A stretch of 64,000 nucleotides of DNA from Ovis canadensis (Eukaryota; Chordata; Mammalia; Artiodactyla; Bovidae): positions 99,907,001 through 99,971,000 of the forward strand of contig NC_091254.1 in assembly GCF_042477335.2 (NCBI RefSeq). Direction: 5' to 3'. A program made the position numbers and the translations under genes. Positions 1 to 51,420 of this stretch are shown in pieces. The notes beneath the pieces are model-generated. The model saw only the letters and a program-made list of their open reading frames with translations, made no database searches and was not told where the DNA came from. How positions within the stretch are numbered: position 1 is the first letter of the stretch; the number at the start of each line of letters is the position of its first letter.

Positions 1-2220
1 AGGGTCCACCGGCCCCAAGAGGGCGGAGCGGCCCGACCCTGCAGCATCCCCACCAGCGAGTCCCACCGACTGCAGCCCCTCCCCTACAGACAGGAGCCGC
101 CCTGGTCTGCGCCCAAGCGACAGCAAGAGCACCTGGACAGATGTGGTGTGTACTTCCGCCACCATATCTCAGCCAGGAGGTGCCTGGCTCACTGAGCACG
201 GAGGGGCCCTCACGGCTGAGCTCCGGGGACGCCAGCGTGGGGCCCTGAGGGCAGGCGGGACCCAGAGGCTCTTGCGCACGGGCGTACCGCTGGGGAAGGG
301 GGATCGTTTAGGGGTTAGAACTGTGATGCATACTTTCTTCTGACTGGAAAATCCGTAGGATTTTGGTCTACTGACCCCCCTTGCCTTCCTTCATTCTTGC
401 CAAGGTCCTTTCAGAGAAATGGGCCAGTGCATCCGCAGATTGGCCAAAAAAAGTTATTTCTGGGGTTAAAGTGCAATATCAGAAATGAAAGAAAGTGTTT
501 TTGAATTGTTAGACATGAAAATCTGAATTGTGTTTAAACTCCCAAAGTGCGGTGGTATTCTCTTCAAACTGTCTAAGGCCATCAGCTGCCCAGGATTTGA
601 AATCTCGCAAAGAACTGTGGTTTTACATGAATAATCCTGCAAAAATATCTGCAGTCTTGCTGCTGACATTAATTTGCCATATAAATCTGTATTTGCTGGA
701 GCAGAAACCCTACCTGGAAATGATCGCGAACAGCGCAGGCAGACTCTCCCTACAGCATGTGTGGGCTGCACTTCCCAGGCGGCGCAGATGGGAAAGAAGC
801 TGCCTGCAGTGCAGGAGGCCTGGGCTGGACTCCTGGGTCGGGGAGATTCCCTGGAGAAAGGAATGGCTACCCACTCGGGTACTCTTGCCTGGAGAATTTC
901 ATCGACAGAGGAGCCTGGCGGGCTACAGTCCATGGGGTCACAAAGAGTCAGACACGACTGAGGGACTAACATTTTCACTTCCACTGAACACAAAGGCCAC
1001 AGCTGAGAACGCTGCAGGTCTGCAGGGCAGCTGAGACACAGAATGGAAACCGCTCATCCACCACGCGTTACCCCAATACAGTGCTCACAGATCAGGTGAG
1101 GCAAGCAAATCAAAACAGTAAAACTCAAGAAGAGAGAATGTGATTATGTGGCAGAGACTGTCTGCTTCTTTGGCATCAGTTCTCAAGGCCAGGCCGACCA
1201 CTCTGCACGGGCTTCCAAACCAGCGGGGAGGCAGCGCACTCGCGCCTGAGGTCCTGTTTCTGTCAGTTCTGCCAAGTACGACTTTGGCCTCATGTTATTG
1301 TTCACTGTCACTCGATTTTCAGTGTCACTACTTACTGGTCAACAAAGTGCCTGAGAGTCGAGAACACCCCCCTTCCCACACTACGCGATCCAGGCACCTT
1401 CACAGAAGTCCAGGGTCCCCCTCCAGGGAGGACGCGGCTCTCATCCTTGCTGGAGGCCGCGCCGACCCTGAGGAGCAGGGGCGCTGTGAGGGCAGCGCCC
1501 CAGGAAACACGGAGCGACTGCCCCAGCCCAGCGTCTGCGCCTCCCCCAGGCCTTGCTCTCCCGCTCAGGGGACTGGTGGGACAGGCCGTCCCCAGCACGC
1601 CCCATCCCCACCCCCCAGTCTGGGCATGCCCAGGGCGGAGGTTACGCTCTGGTACTCAGGAGACCGGCTCAGAGTGGATCCTGCTCCACTTGGTTCTTCG
1701 GGGTCCTTGCTCTTGGAACCCGGCTCCATCAGCCTGGAGAGGCCACCGAGCGGCAGGTCAGAGCCCGGGGCTGACACGCCTTCAGGGTGGGTCGCACAGC
1801 CCCGAGGAGCCCTCCAGACGGGCTGCATGGGGAAGCTGAGGACACGCTGCACACTTCAGGGCAAACCAGGATGCTCGGCCTGGCTGCTGGAGGGGCGGAC
1901 GCGGGGGCACAGACAGCAGGCCTCAGGGACAGGGGTCCGTGTCCCACGGGGGCCCGTCTCCATACAAGGGCCACAGCCCCCTCCATACTCGGCATCTTTG
2001 CAAAGATGAGCCACTCTGGTCCACGACGCTTTCTTCTTTAGTATAAACAGAGGAAACGTGTGTAATCTGAAAAAAAATAGCTACAGTACCTGGAAACGTT
2101 AAATCAAACTCAGCTTGTAGAAAGAAACATTAAGTTAACCAAACATTTTGATCACACAAAGTGTACAAATTTAACATAAAATTAGATGTGTCTTGGATAA
2201 TACAATAAAAAATATGCCAT
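1..2220. other. Left flank, no gene recognised
   Basis: GC-rich sequence beyond the PCID2 3' end. The open frames in it show no recognisable domain and no exon with splice signals that I can name. Human synteny would put PROZ to the left, transcribed toward PCID2, but no protein Z exon is visible here. Apart from one SINE at 770-985 I see nothing assignable. Confidence 0.6.
770..985 (+). repeat. Bov-tA SINE
   Basis: Near full-length ruminant tRNA-derived SINE. It runs from the CTTCCCAGG head through the CTTGCCTGGAGAAT block to the diagnostic end AGTCAGACACGACTGAG. The sequence has diverged by scattered substitutions. Confidence 0.85.
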
Positions 2221-2224
2221 CTGT

Positions 2225-16669
<14,445 letters not shown>

Positions 16670-17146
16670 GGCCGCGCCCGCGCCGCCGCCGCGCGTCACT
16701 TCCGGGCCGCGGTCCGGCCCCGACCCCGCGCCCCCGGCCCCGCCTTCCGCGCGCGTTGGTTCCGGAGGCGGTGTGTGCGCCGCAGCGCGAGCCCCGGGCC
16801 GGCATGGCGGCGCGCCCGGGCTGAGGACCGCCGGGGGCTGCGCTGCGACTGCCCTCCCCGCTCGCGCGACCGCCCCCTCGGCGCCGCGGAGCCCGGGCCC
16901 GCCGCCCCCTCGGCGGCTGCGGGCTCCTCACGGGCCGCGGCGGCTGCGGGCTCCTCACGGGCCGCGGCGGCTGCGGGCTCCTCACGGGCCGCGGCGGACG
17001 CGGGCTGCGGCGCCAGCGGCCGGGCCGGGCCGCGCCGGGGCGTTCGGTCGGGGGCCGGGCCGCGCGGGCAGAGCGCGCGAGCCGGGCGGCGGTTGGGCCG
17101 GGGAGGCGGCGGCGGGAGGCCGGGCCGGGCCGGGGCGGGCGCCGCC
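16670..17146. promoter_or_regulatory. Bidirectional PCID2/CUL4A promoter (CpG island)
   Basis: Only 477 bp separate the two divergent start codons. The sequence is extremely GC- and CpG-rich with no TATA box visible, as expected for a housekeeping bidirectional promoter. An ETS/GABP-type ACTTCCGG lies at 16698-16705, about 30 bp upstream of the PCID2 ATG, and a second TTCCGG near 16759. Both 5' UTRs must lie inside this interval unless upstream non-coding exons exist. Transcription start sites cannot be placed from sequence alone. CpG density extends left to about 16390 and right into CUL4A intron 1 to about 17500. Confidence 0.8.
16912..16992. repeat. 27-bp tandem repeat, three exact copies, in the promoter
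   Basis: Three identical 27-bp copies at 16912-16938, 16939-16965 and 16966-16992, each with the core CTGCGGGCTCCTCACGGGCC, then a degenerate partial copy. The unit length is a multiple of three, so it would read as a 9-residue Ala/Ser-rich repeat in frame with CUL4A if translated. It probably lies in the CUL4A 5' UTR or proximal promoter. Confidence 0.93.
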
Positions 17147-41108
<23,962 letters not shown>

Positions 41109-42485
41109 GGCCCGCCCGTGCCCGTGCCACACAGGACGCCCCTTCAGGGAGAGCCCGCTCTGCTGCTCCCAGGCCCCGGGGCCCAAGCCGCGCGGCCGCT
41201 CGGGGATGCTCGGAGAGGGCGGTCCTTGGGCCGCTCTCTGGGCTCCGGGGCTCGCAGGTGGCTGTGTCTTCCCCCCAGTGCTTCCTCGTGCTCCTTGAGG
41301 CGCCTGAGGCTCCCCAGGGCTCCGCAGAGGGGCTGAGGTGGGGCGGGCGGGCAGGCAGTCTTCTTTGTAAGCAGCGTGCTTGTGCCAGAAGCCGATGTCC
41401 TGTGTGCGCGTGTGTGCAGGCGTGAGACCCTCCGCGCTGCTTTCCGTCGCTGCAGGGCCACTGCGCGCTCCCGACACAAGCTCTTAGGCGCAGAGCAGGA
41501 GCCCCTGACGGGTGACCGGAGGGAGAGCCTGAGGTGTCACAGCTGGTGAACTCCGCAGCCCGCATAGTAGCTTCTGTTTGTTCCTGGGCACCAAGTTTTA
41601 GCCTCTGAGGCCTGGTTTCTGGACGAGGCTCCTCGCGAGGCCTCCGCTTCGTGGAGAGGAGGTCGCTCTGGCGTGTGTGGCGCCGCGAGCCCGTCCCTGT
41701 CTCCGTTCCCGTTTCTGCTGCGCTGCTTGCGAGCTTTCCCTCGGAGGTTTAGCGGGAGCGCTGTGTGTGTGCCGCCCTAAGGCTGCTCCTGGCAGCCCCT
41801 GTCCTCGGCCTGGGGGCGACTGCTGTTTTCTTTTTTCTAACCGCGTGTTTGTACGATGGCGACAGTCCAATCTGGTTCTGTGTTTGCGGCCTTGGGCGGC
41901 GGCTGTCTTCCGTGTGACCGCGTCAGCGCCTTGAGGAGACCGACGCGGCGCAGAGGTGGCCCCGTGGGCCCTGCCGTCACGCGCGTGCCTAGGGGAGCCA
42001 CGCCGCGGACGCTGGTTCGTGTGGGAACCACAACAAAGATACTTTTGTGAGAACATTTAAAAGTACTTTATATTTTACATAATAGCATGTTTCGTTTTGA
42101 TTAAAAGCTACCAAAGGAATTTTGATCATGGTGTAAGTGTTGAAAGCAATATTTTCTGGAATATACCAAGTTTATATAATTTGATTTTTGTGCTAAATTA
42201 TTAAAAGATTCTCCCTTTTTGAAACATGCGTGTTTAAAATGTGACATCTCATGGGTTTCTAGGTGAAAACCCTCACTCTTTCGTGTCCTCTTTCCCTCTT
42301 TGTAAATTTTCAGTTGTGAGGTCATCACACATGGTCCGTCAGAGACCAGTAGCTTCTGCTTCTTAGACTTTTAAGTTTGATGTCTCTCAATTGTTGATAC
42401 TGTAATTTAATGTAGACTTACTCTGAATAAAAGTAGTTTCAGTTGGCCTTAAAATCACATTAATAAAGCTGTGGTATGCACCCGA
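41109..42485 (+). other. CUL4A: CUL4A 3' UTR with two AATAAA signals
   Basis: The sequence after the TGA stop is GC-rich to about 42030, then sharply AT-rich. AATAAA hexamers lie at 42426-42431 and 42462-42467. The second is followed by a GT-containing stretch and is the likely main signal, with cleavage near 42480-42490. Confidence 0.75.
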
Positions 42486-42717
42486 CATGTTGCTCCCCGC
42501 CCCTCAGCCCCTGAAGCCCCTCCAGGACAGTCACGTGGTGTCCGGCACCTCCGCCTGAGCTCAGTCTCACCCACGCGGCACCCCGCGCCTGGTCCTGTCT
42601 TACTGTACTTAAAGGCCAGTGAGGTGACGCACATGGGAGGAAACGACTGAGAAGGGCAAGGCAGGCAGAAAACCCCCTGGACTCGAAGGAAGGTGTCCCC
42701 TCTAAAACAGACATGGT

Positions 42718-42858
42718 GGGACGTCCCAGTGGGGGCCAGAGGCTGAGACTCCCAAAGCAGGGGGCCGGTTCAGTCCCTGCTCAGAACCAGAGCGTGCATG
42801 CCGCAGCAGAGCTCACATGCCGAAACGGGGACCCCAGGCAGCCAAATAATGCTTTTTA
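42718..42858 (+). repeat. tRNA-derived (CHR-type) SINE
   Basis: Diverged copy directly after the CUL4A 3' end. It starts GGGACGTCCCAGTGGGGGCC, then shows AGTCCCTGCTCAGAACCAGA and ends near CAGCCAAATAATG. Confidence 0.65.
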
Positions 42859-44989
42859 CAAAAGACAGCCCCTTTAAAAAGACACAGTGATTCCCAAGTT
42901 ACAGCAGGAGAGAAACTGGATAGGGAATAAGAAAATCCGAGGTGCGTCTTATTTGGAGTGGAAAAAAGCCTAATGACTTATAAGATTCCTCTTTTAAAAA
43001 ACAAAGGTAAATGGCATTCTTAAAAATCTACACGGGGAAAAGCTTTTGAGTAAAACCTGGCAAATCTGAGAGTAAAAATAAGGCCGTGCTGAATATTTCC
43101 GTGTGCACAGAACTACAAGCCAGCCTGGTGTGATGGTGAACCAGGAGGGGCTGGGAGGTGGGCGCTCCTGGAGGGCGCAGGGCACGCAGGGGCTGGTCTG
43201 GAGCGGGAGCTGAAATGGGGTCAGAGCTGGAGGCCGGGCCGGACGGGTCGGGAGGAGGACCACCGGGTGACGGTGCTGCCCCTGGACCCCGGTGCTTGGC
43301 CCGCAGCCCCAGGGTGATGGTCCCTCTGGGAAACCAACCAGCTCAGTGTTCCCAGATGCCCGTGTCTCCGACCCACCAAAATCCACGTCTGTGCGACGCC
43401 CTGACACTTGGGAGGGAGTTCTGATGCTGGAACAGCACGTTCAGAAAAAAGTCCTGAATGTCCTTTGACAGGACACAGAGGAGTGTGGTGCCGTGTCCCC
43501 TGGACAGGGTCCAGACGGGACGGAGCGGGTGCCACAGCCACTGAGACGGGGGGCCGTGAGGTGGGCAGAGCACCCCAGCACGCGTGTGTGTGTGCGCGTG
43601 CAGTCAGGCGTGTGTGGCAGCAGCTGCACCCACAGTGGACTTGCAAAGCCAAGGGAGCCTGCTGACTGCTCATCCTGTCACACCTCCTGCATGTTTTGTC
43701 AAAACAACATCCGTAAATAAAATTAATCACAAAGTGTTGAGAAAAACAGCATGAGCCTACCGGCCACAGCCTGCACTGGGAGGCGCCGGCCGGCCCACCC
43801 CAGGGAGCCCAGGGCCCCCAGCCCAGCCAGCTGTGTGATCCCTGCTTGCTCCACAGGAATCTTTATCGTGAGTCATACAAACCTCCGTCTTGGCTCATGG
43901 ACTTTCTGTTTCTCAAGAACGTCTGCTCTGAAAATGAAGAAATGAAGGCTCACGCTGTTCCCCATGATCCCTCCCTTCCAGTTTCTGACAGCTCTTGTCA
44001 GACCGTGTGTATGTGTAACAGACTTTGCATGTCTGGTCTGAAAGCTGCAAACACGCAGACGGCCTCTGTGACCTGCTAACCCCCCTGGAGCCCAGGAGTG
44101 AAGTGCTGTTCTGACTCGGGACAGCTGAGGCTGGGCACAGAGGTGAGCGGGCTCTCTCCTCCCAGACACCGGCAGACACGCAAAGTTCTTGTCACATGTT
44201 AATTTGCTTTATAGTCCGACTGTTGTCTAGCCTTTTGTCTTCCCTGGATGTTTTAAAGTAAAAATACAGCAATTTTTAATGCTATTAACAACAACAAAAA
44301 AACCACAAAACTTTGTCTTATCCCTGTGATCAGCAAGTTTCTTATTAAGCGATCTACACAAACCTAGCTCTTTCTTGAAGACCTTTTCCTCAGAACTCCC
44401 TCCACGCGACCCCCCCTCCTTGGCTGGGGTCCCCTTCCCGGAGCCCCAGCCTGCCTCCCCCTTGTCTTCCTGGCTTGTTATACTGAGGTGGGCCTTACAG
44501 GGCTTTATCCGCTGGACGGCACGAGAGGACGGCTCCTTTGGTTGCTGGCCTGCTGCACTTGTGCCTGAGAGCGGGCTGCGCGTGAGGCTCCCGCTGAAGC
44601 CCTGACCCTCAGCACTCGAAGGCCTGGCTCCCCAACCTGCTGGCCTCCAGCTCGGAGGTTGGCTGCGTTGTGTAACCTGGGCTTTTTCCCACAGAACTTT
44701 TGAAATCCTGTCCCAAGTTTCTCTGTTTCACAAGACTGCAGTGGGGCTTGTTTTCCTTTGTGCCGATGGGACTCAGTGAAGACTCCTGACTCACGGCCTG
44801 CAGGGCACCTTCCCCTCTGCCTTCCTGCTCTCACTTTCTGTAAGAGGAATCTGAGCGGCACACAGGTCAGGAGATCCTGAATGGAAAACCCCAGGCCCGC
44901 CCGCCCGCCGCCTCCGCTCCGTGAGCTCCCGCTCGCTCTGGTCGGCCTGCCCCACGTGGCCTCTGGGTCAGGGCGTCACTTCCTGCTTT
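42859..44989. other. Intergenic, no gene recognised
   Basis: Mixed-composition sequence without a supported exon, promoter or identifiable repeat. AATAAA near 43717 is isolated and not tied to any transcript model. Confidence 0.5.
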
Positions 44990-45205
44990 CCGGCTGCTGC
45001 TGTTGAGTCGCTAAGTCCTGTCTCTCTGCAAACCCGCTGACTGCCGCACGCCAGGCTCCTCTGTCCTCCCGTCTCCCACGGCCCACTCAAACTCATGTCC
45101 AGCGAGTCAGTGATGCCATCCAACCATCTCAGCCTCTGCCACCCCCTTTTCTTCCCGCCTTCAATCTTTCCCAGCATCAGGGGCTTCTCCAGTGACTCAG
45201 CTCTG
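44990..45205 (-). repeat. BovB-derived SINE/LINE 3' fragment (ART2/Bov-A type)
   Basis: On the minus strand it translates to the familiar BovB ORF2 C-terminal remnant MLGKIEGGKKRGWQRLRWLD, with GITDSLDMSL after it. The plus strand carries CTCAAACTCATGTCCAGCGA and CAATCTTTCCCAGCATCAGG. It is truncated and frameshifted. Confidence 0.8.
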
Positions 45206-45579
45206 TCCTGCTGCTCACAGTTTTAATAGAGACTGTTGTTTTGTTTCCTTTCTTTTTTTTTAATGTCTATGATGCTTTCTTGAAGTTCTGAGGGCACTAA
45301 TTCATGCGTCTGGAGTCCTCTCCTCTTTCACCGAGTACAGGGCAGGTTGTAACTTTTTCTGTGAAGAGAGAGATGATAAACAGCTCCTGCTTCATGAGCT
45401 GCCTGGAGTCAGTTACTTGCTGTCTGTTATTTTTCAAAACCTTTACATGAAAGCCATCCTTTGCTCTCCCACGGCCGCCGTGTGCTGAGGCTTCAGCAGC
45501 CCGCTCTGGAATCGGGTGGGTGGCCCGCTGGCTCCCAGCACAGGGTGCCCCCACGCCTCCTGGTTGCTGCAGGGCCTGT

Positions 45580-48475
45580 GACTGGGGCGTGTTTGTGTGT
45601 CTGTGTGTATGTGAGTGTGCATGTCTGGGTGTGTGTGTGTACTCGTGGGCATGTGTATGTGTTTGCATGAGTCTGGGTGTGTGTGTGTGTGTGTGTGTGT
45701 GCTTGGCGTGTATGTGTGTTTGCATGAGTCTGGGTGTGTGTGTGTGTGTGTGCTAGGCGTGTACGTGTGTTTGCACGAGTCTGGGAGTATGTGTGTGTGT
45801 GCTCGGCGTGTACCTGTGTTTCCATGAGTCTGGGTGTGTGTGTGTGTGTGCTTGGCGTGCACGTGTGTTTGCATGAGTCTGGGAGTGTGTGCGCACTCGG
45901 CGTGCACATGTGTTTGCATGAGTCTGGGTGTGTGTGTGTGCTCCGTGTGTACCTGTGTTTGCATGAGTCTGGGGGGGGGTGTGTGCTCGGCATGTACGTG
46001 TGTTTGCATGAGTCTGGGTGTGTGTGTGTGCGCGCTAGGCGTGTACATGTGTTTCCATGAGTCTGGGTGTGTGTGTGTACTCGTGGGTGTGTACCTGTGT
46101 TTGCTTGAGTCTGGGTGTGTGTGTGTGTGCTCGGCGTGTCCGTGTGTTTCCATGAGTCTGGGTGTGTGTGTGTGTGCTCGGCATGTACATGTGTTTGCTT
46201 GAGTCTGAGGGTGTGTGTGTGTGTGTGCTCGTGGGTGTGTCCATGTGTTTCCATGAGTCTGCGTGTGTGTGTGTGCTCGGCGTGTACGTGTGTTTCCATG
46301 AGTCTGGGTGTGTGTGTGTGTGCTTGGTGTGTACGTGTATTTGCTTGAGTCTGGGAGTGTGTGTGTGTGTGCTCGTGGGTGTGTACGTGTGTTTGCATGA
46401 GTCTGGGAGTGTGTGTGTGTGTGCTCGTGGGTGTGTACGTGTGTTTGAGTGTAGGAGTGTGTGTGTGTGTGCTCATGGGTGTGTATGTGTGTTTGCTTGA
46501 GTCTGGGTGTGTGTGTGTGTGTGTGCTCAGCGTGCACATGTGTTTGCTTGAGTCTGGGGGGCTGTGTGTGTGTGCTCGGCATGTACATGTGTTTGCTTGA
46601 GTCTGAGGGGGTGTGTGTGTGTGTGCTCGTGGGTGTGTACGTGTGTTTCCATGAGTCGGTGTGTGTGTGTGTGCTAGGCGTGTACGTGTGTTCGCATGAG
46701 TCTGGGTGTGTGTGTGTGCTCATGGGTGTGTACATGTGTTTGCTTGAGTCTGGGGGTGTGTGTGTGCTTGGTGTGTATGTGTGTTTGCTTGAGTCTGCGT
46801 GTGTGTGTGTGCTCGGCGTGTACATGTGTTTCCATGAGTCTGGGTGTGTGTGTGTGTGCTAGGCGTGTATGTGTGTTTGCATGAGTCTGGGTGTGTGTGT
46901 GTGCTAGGTGTGTACGTGTGTTTCCATGAGTCTGGGTGTGTGTGTGTGTGCTCGGCGTGTACATGTGTTTCCATGAGTCTGGGGGTGTGTGTGTGTGTGT
47001 GTGCTCAGCGTGCACATGTGTTTGCATGAGTCTGGGGGCGTGTGTGTGCTCGGCATGTACGTGTGTTTGATTGAGTCTGGGGGGCTGTGTGTGTGTGCTC
47101 GGCATGTACATGTGTTTGCTTGAGTCTGAGGGTGTGTGTGTGTGTGTGTGCTCGTGGGTGTGTCTGTGTGTTTCCATGAGTCTGCGTGTGTGTGTGTGCT
47201 CGGCGTGTACGTGTGTTTCCATGAGTCTGTGTGTGTGTGTGTGTGCTTGGTGTGTATGTGTATTTGCTTGAGTCTGGGAGTGTGTGTGTGTGTGCTCGTG
47301 GGTGTGTACGTGTGTTTGCATGAGTCTGGGTGTGTGTGTGTGTGTGTGCTTGTGGGTGTGTCCGTGTGTTTCCATGAGTCTGGGTGTGTGTGTGTGTGCT
47401 CAGCATGCACATGTGTTTGCTTGAGTCTGGGGGGCTGTGTGTGTGTGCTCGGCATGTAGATGTGTTTGCTTGAGTCTGAGGGCGGGTGTGTGTGTGTGCT
47501 CGTGGGTGTGTACGTGTGTTTCCATGAGTCGGTGTGTGTGTGTGTGCTAGGCGTGTACGTGTGTTCGCATGAGTCTGGGTGTGTGTGTGTGCTCATGGGT
47601 GTGTACATGTGTTTGCTTGAGTCTGGGTGTGTGTGTGTGTGCTAGGTGTGTACGTGTGTTTCCATGAGTCTGCGTGTGTGTGTGTGTGTGCTCGTGGGTT
47701 TGTACGTGTGTTTCCATGAGTCTGGGGGTGTGTGTGTGTGTGCTCGGCGTATATGTGTGTTTCCAAGAGTCTGGGTGTGTGTGTGTGTGTGTGCTTGTGG
47801 GTGTGTCCATGTGTTTCCATGAGTCTGGGTGTGTGTGTGTGTGTGCTCAGCATGCACATGTGTTTGCATGAGTCTGGGGGCGTGTGTGTGCTCGGCATGT
47901 ACGTGTGTTTGCATGTGTTGGGTATGTGTGTGTGTGTGCTAGGCGTGTACGTGTGTTTGCATGAGTCTGGGAGTGTGTGTGTGTGTGCTCGTGGGTGTGT
48001 GCTGTGTTTGCTTGAGTGTGGGAGTGTGTGTGTGTGTGCTTGTGAGTGTGTACGTGTGTTTCCATGAGTCTGGGTGTGTGTGTGTGTGTGTGCTCATGGG
48101 TGTGTACGTGTTTGCATGAGTCTGGGGGTGTGTGTGTGTGTGTGCTTGGTGTGTACCTGTGTTTGCTTGAGTCTGGGTGTGTGTGTGTGTGCTTGTGGGT
48201 GTGTACGTGTGTTTCCATGAGTCTGGGTGTGTGTGTGTGTGTGTGTGCTCAGCGTGCACATGTGTTTGCATGAGTCTGGGGGCGTGTGTGTGCTCGGCAT
48301 GTACGTGTGTTTGCTTGAGTCTGGGTGTGTGTGTGTGTGCTTGGGGTGTACGTATGTTTGCTTGAGTCTGGGTGTGTGTGTGTGTGCTTGTGGGCGTGTA
48401 CGTGTGTTTGCTTGAGTCTGGGTGTGTGTGTGTGTGTGCTCGTGGGCGTGTATGTGTATTTCCATGAGTGCTGTC
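45580..48475. repeat. TG-rich minisatellite, about 2.9 kb
   Basis: Roughly 55-60 units of about 45-55 bp. Each has a near-constant core GTGTGTTTGCATGAGTCTGG (variants TTTCCATGAG and TTTGCTTGAG) and a variable (TG)n run. Two linkers alternate: CTCGGCGTGTACG and CTCGTGGGTGTGTACG. Larger blocks are themselves duplicated at about 0.9 kb spacing. The minus strand reads as long His/Thr/Pro-rich open frames that follow from the repeat and are not genes. Confidence 0.95.
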
Positions 48476-49636
48476 TATCTGCCTGTATGTGCTCCTGCAG
48501 AGACGGGGCCAGCGTATAAAGCTGGGTACAGACACAGGCACATGGGAAGCTGCACGATGAAACGCTGAGGAGGTTTTTAAAGGCCCCTGTTGAGGAATCA
48601 ACGCTCTGCAAATGGCGACCGAGCTGCACAGGCCACCAGCCTCCCACACGGAGGCCCCAGGTTGGCAGAGAGCAGGGGTCATGGGCTGGGGCTGCCGGCT
48701 CAGGTGGCCCAGGGGTCAAGCCTGGCTTTGCTGCATCTGGTGCCCTTAAGAAAATCGCTCCTATGCTCTAAACCGTAGTCTTCTTATCTTCTAAGAGATA
48801 ATAATGCCTGCTCCTCGTGGGGTTGTTCCAGCCAATACACCGGTGCTTGTAGCCAGCGCGCGTGACAGGCGCTGGCCATTCCCGGCTGAGAAGAACAGAT
48901 TCGGTGTAAATCTTAAACCTGCCCAAAGTGGACCAGGAAAGTGGGAAAACAGGAATAGTGGACAAATAAAATTATCTAAACACGTCAGTTAAAAGACAAA
49001 GGCTTTCAGACCGGATAGAAAATTAAGACCCACACAGGCATACGTCCCCTACAAGGAAGTCGTTTAACAGATAGAGACACATGGGTTCAAAGCAAAAGGT
49101 GCAGGAAGCTTTCCCGCGGGAGCCAATCGCACGAAATCACACAGAGAGCAAGAGCATGCACACGCAGGCAGACATGCAGGCACACACATGAACGCCCACA
49201 AGCACACACACACCCGCAAGGCCGTGTGGCTGGCTCAGTATCCAGCAGGCTTCAGTGAGGGGCAAATTGCTAGGCAGTCTTAGTGCAGAAGTTAGAGCCT
49301 TGGTTCTTCTTCCAGTTTCAATTCCAGTTCTCACACATACACGCTTTTGGCTCCACTGGCCTAAAGCTGCATTTGTTTCAGCTTCTACACATTCAGAGGA
49401 ATGGCTCCCTGGTCTGGAGGGTCATAAAACCTTCAGACCCAGGACAAGACAATCATTAACTGCTGTCCAGTTTATGAAGGAGAAAAGCTCCTGGTGGATC
49501 GTCAGCTCTTAAGCATGCATCTGACTCCTAAATAATGGAGTGTGGTCCTGAGCAACGGTCAAGGGTCAACGGTCAAGGGCTGGTGTCAAACGTCTGGAGA
49601 AACTGAGGAACTGGGACCCAGAAGAGCCACACGTAC
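48476..49636. other. Sequence between the two tandem arrays
   Basis: No exon or gene is supported. A short CA-rich patch lies at about 49155-49212. The last 200 bp before the second array (ending GAAGAGCCACACGTACGCC) could be the left part of the element that contains that array, but I cannot name it. Confidence 0.5.
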
Positions 49637-51183
49637 GCCGGACGCCACGCTCACACTCGCTGGTGGACGCCACGCTCACACTCGCTGGCAGCACGCCGGA
49701 CGCCACGCTCACACTCGCTGGTGGACGCCGCGCTCACACTCGCTGGCAGCACGCCGGACGCCACGCTCACACTCGCTGGCAGCACGCCGGACGCCACGCT
49801 CACACTCGCTGGTGGACGCCACGCTCACACTCGCTGGTGGACGCCACGCTCACACTCGCTGGCGGCACGCCGGACGCCACGCTCACACTCGCTGGTGGAC
49901 GCCACGCTCACACTCGCTGGTGGACGCCACGCTCACACTCGCTGGCAGCACGCCGGACGCCACGCTCACACTCGCTGGTGGACGCCACGCTCACACTCGC
50001 TGGTGGACGCCACGCTCACACTCGCTGGCAGCACGCCGGACGCCACGCTCACACTCGCTGGCGGCACGCCGGACGCCACGCTCACACTCGCTGGCGGCAC
50101 GCCGGACGCCACGCTCACACTCGCTGGCGGCACGCCGGACGCCACGCTCACACTCGCTGGCGGCACGCCGGACGCCACGCTCACACTCGCTGGCAGCACG
50201 CCGGACGCCACGCTCACACTCGCTGGTGGACGCCGGACGCCACGCTCACACTCGCTGGTGGACGCCACGCTCACACTCGCTGGCAGCACGCCGGACGCCA
50301 CGCTCACACTCGCTGGCGGCACGCCGGACGCCACGCTCACACTCGCTGGTGGACGCCACGCTCACACTCGCTGGCAGCACGCCGGACGCCACGCTCACAC
50401 TCGCTGGCGGCACGCCGGACGCCACGCTCACACTCGCTGGCGGCACGCCGGACGCCACGCTCACACTCGCTGGCGGCACGCCGGACGCCACGCTCACACT
50501 CGCTGGCGGCACGCCGGACGCCACGCTCACACTCGCTGGTGGACGCCACGCTCACACTCGCTGGCAGCACGCCGGACGCCACGCTCACACTCGCTGGCAG
50601 CACGCCGGACGCCACGCTCACACTCGCTGGTGGACGCCACGCTCACACTCGCTGGCAGCACGCCGGACGCCACGCTCACACTCGCTGGTGGACGCCACGC
50701 TCACACTCGCTGGTGGACGCCATGCTCACACTCGCTGGCAGCAAACTGGACGCCACGCTCACACTCGCTGGTGGACGCCACGCTCACACTCGCTGGCAGC
50801 ACGCCGGACGCCACGCTCACACTCGCTGGCAGCACGCCGGACGCCACGCTCACACTCGCTGGTGGACGCCACGCTCACACTCGCTGGTGGACGCCATGCT
50901 CACACTCGCTGGCAGCAAACTGGACGCCACGCTCACACTCGCTGGTGGACGCCATGCTCACACTCTCTGGCAGCACGCCGGACGCCACGCTCACACTCGC
51001 TGGCAGCACGCCGGACGCCACGCTCACACTCGCTGGTGGACGCCACGCTCACACTCGCTGGCAGCACGCCGGACGCCACGCTCACACTCGCTGGCAGCAC
51101 GCCGGACGCCACGCTCACACTCGCTGGTGGACGCCACGCTCACACTCGCTGGCAGCAAACTGGACGCCACGCTCACACTCGCC
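49637..51183. repeat. Minisatellite of about 52 units with 25-bp and 33-bp variants
   Basis: A 22-bp core containing GGACGCCACGCTCACACTCG repeats about 52 times. It is preceded by GGT (25-bp unit, about 20 copies) or by GGCAGCACGCC, GGCGGCACGCC or GGCAGCAAACT (33-bp units, about 30 copies), plus one 32-bp hybrid near 50225. Core divergence is very low, implying recent expansion or homogenisation. All three plus frames are open for over 500 codons because the unit lacks stops; this is not evidence of coding. Confidence 0.97.
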
Positions 51184-51239
51184 GGCCAGAAATGACAGGC
51201 ATCTGGCCCCGGGCCAGCCAGAGACGCATAGCCCGATGC

Positions 51240-51420
51240 TAATGAAGACAGAAAACCTGCTGCTGTTCCCGCCTCTGGGGGCTCTTCACCCCCTCTCAGA
51301 GTCTGTGCTCAGGGCTTTGTATCTCTGTCCTTTAAAATAAACTTTGCCTGCCTGAGTGTTTGCGAGTTTGCGAAGTCCATTCTTTGGCTCCGTGAACAGA
51401 GCTCGGTTCCCCGTCTCATC
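51240..51420 (+). repeat. Possible LTR (R/U5-like) remnant beside the minisatellite
   Basis: Right of the array the sequence has CTCTCAGAGTCTGTGCTCAG, an AATAAA at 51336-51341 and CCATTCTTTGGCTCCGTGAA. This order looks like the end of a retroviral LTR. No flanking internal retroviral sequence was recognised. Identification is by general resemblance only. Confidence 0.4.
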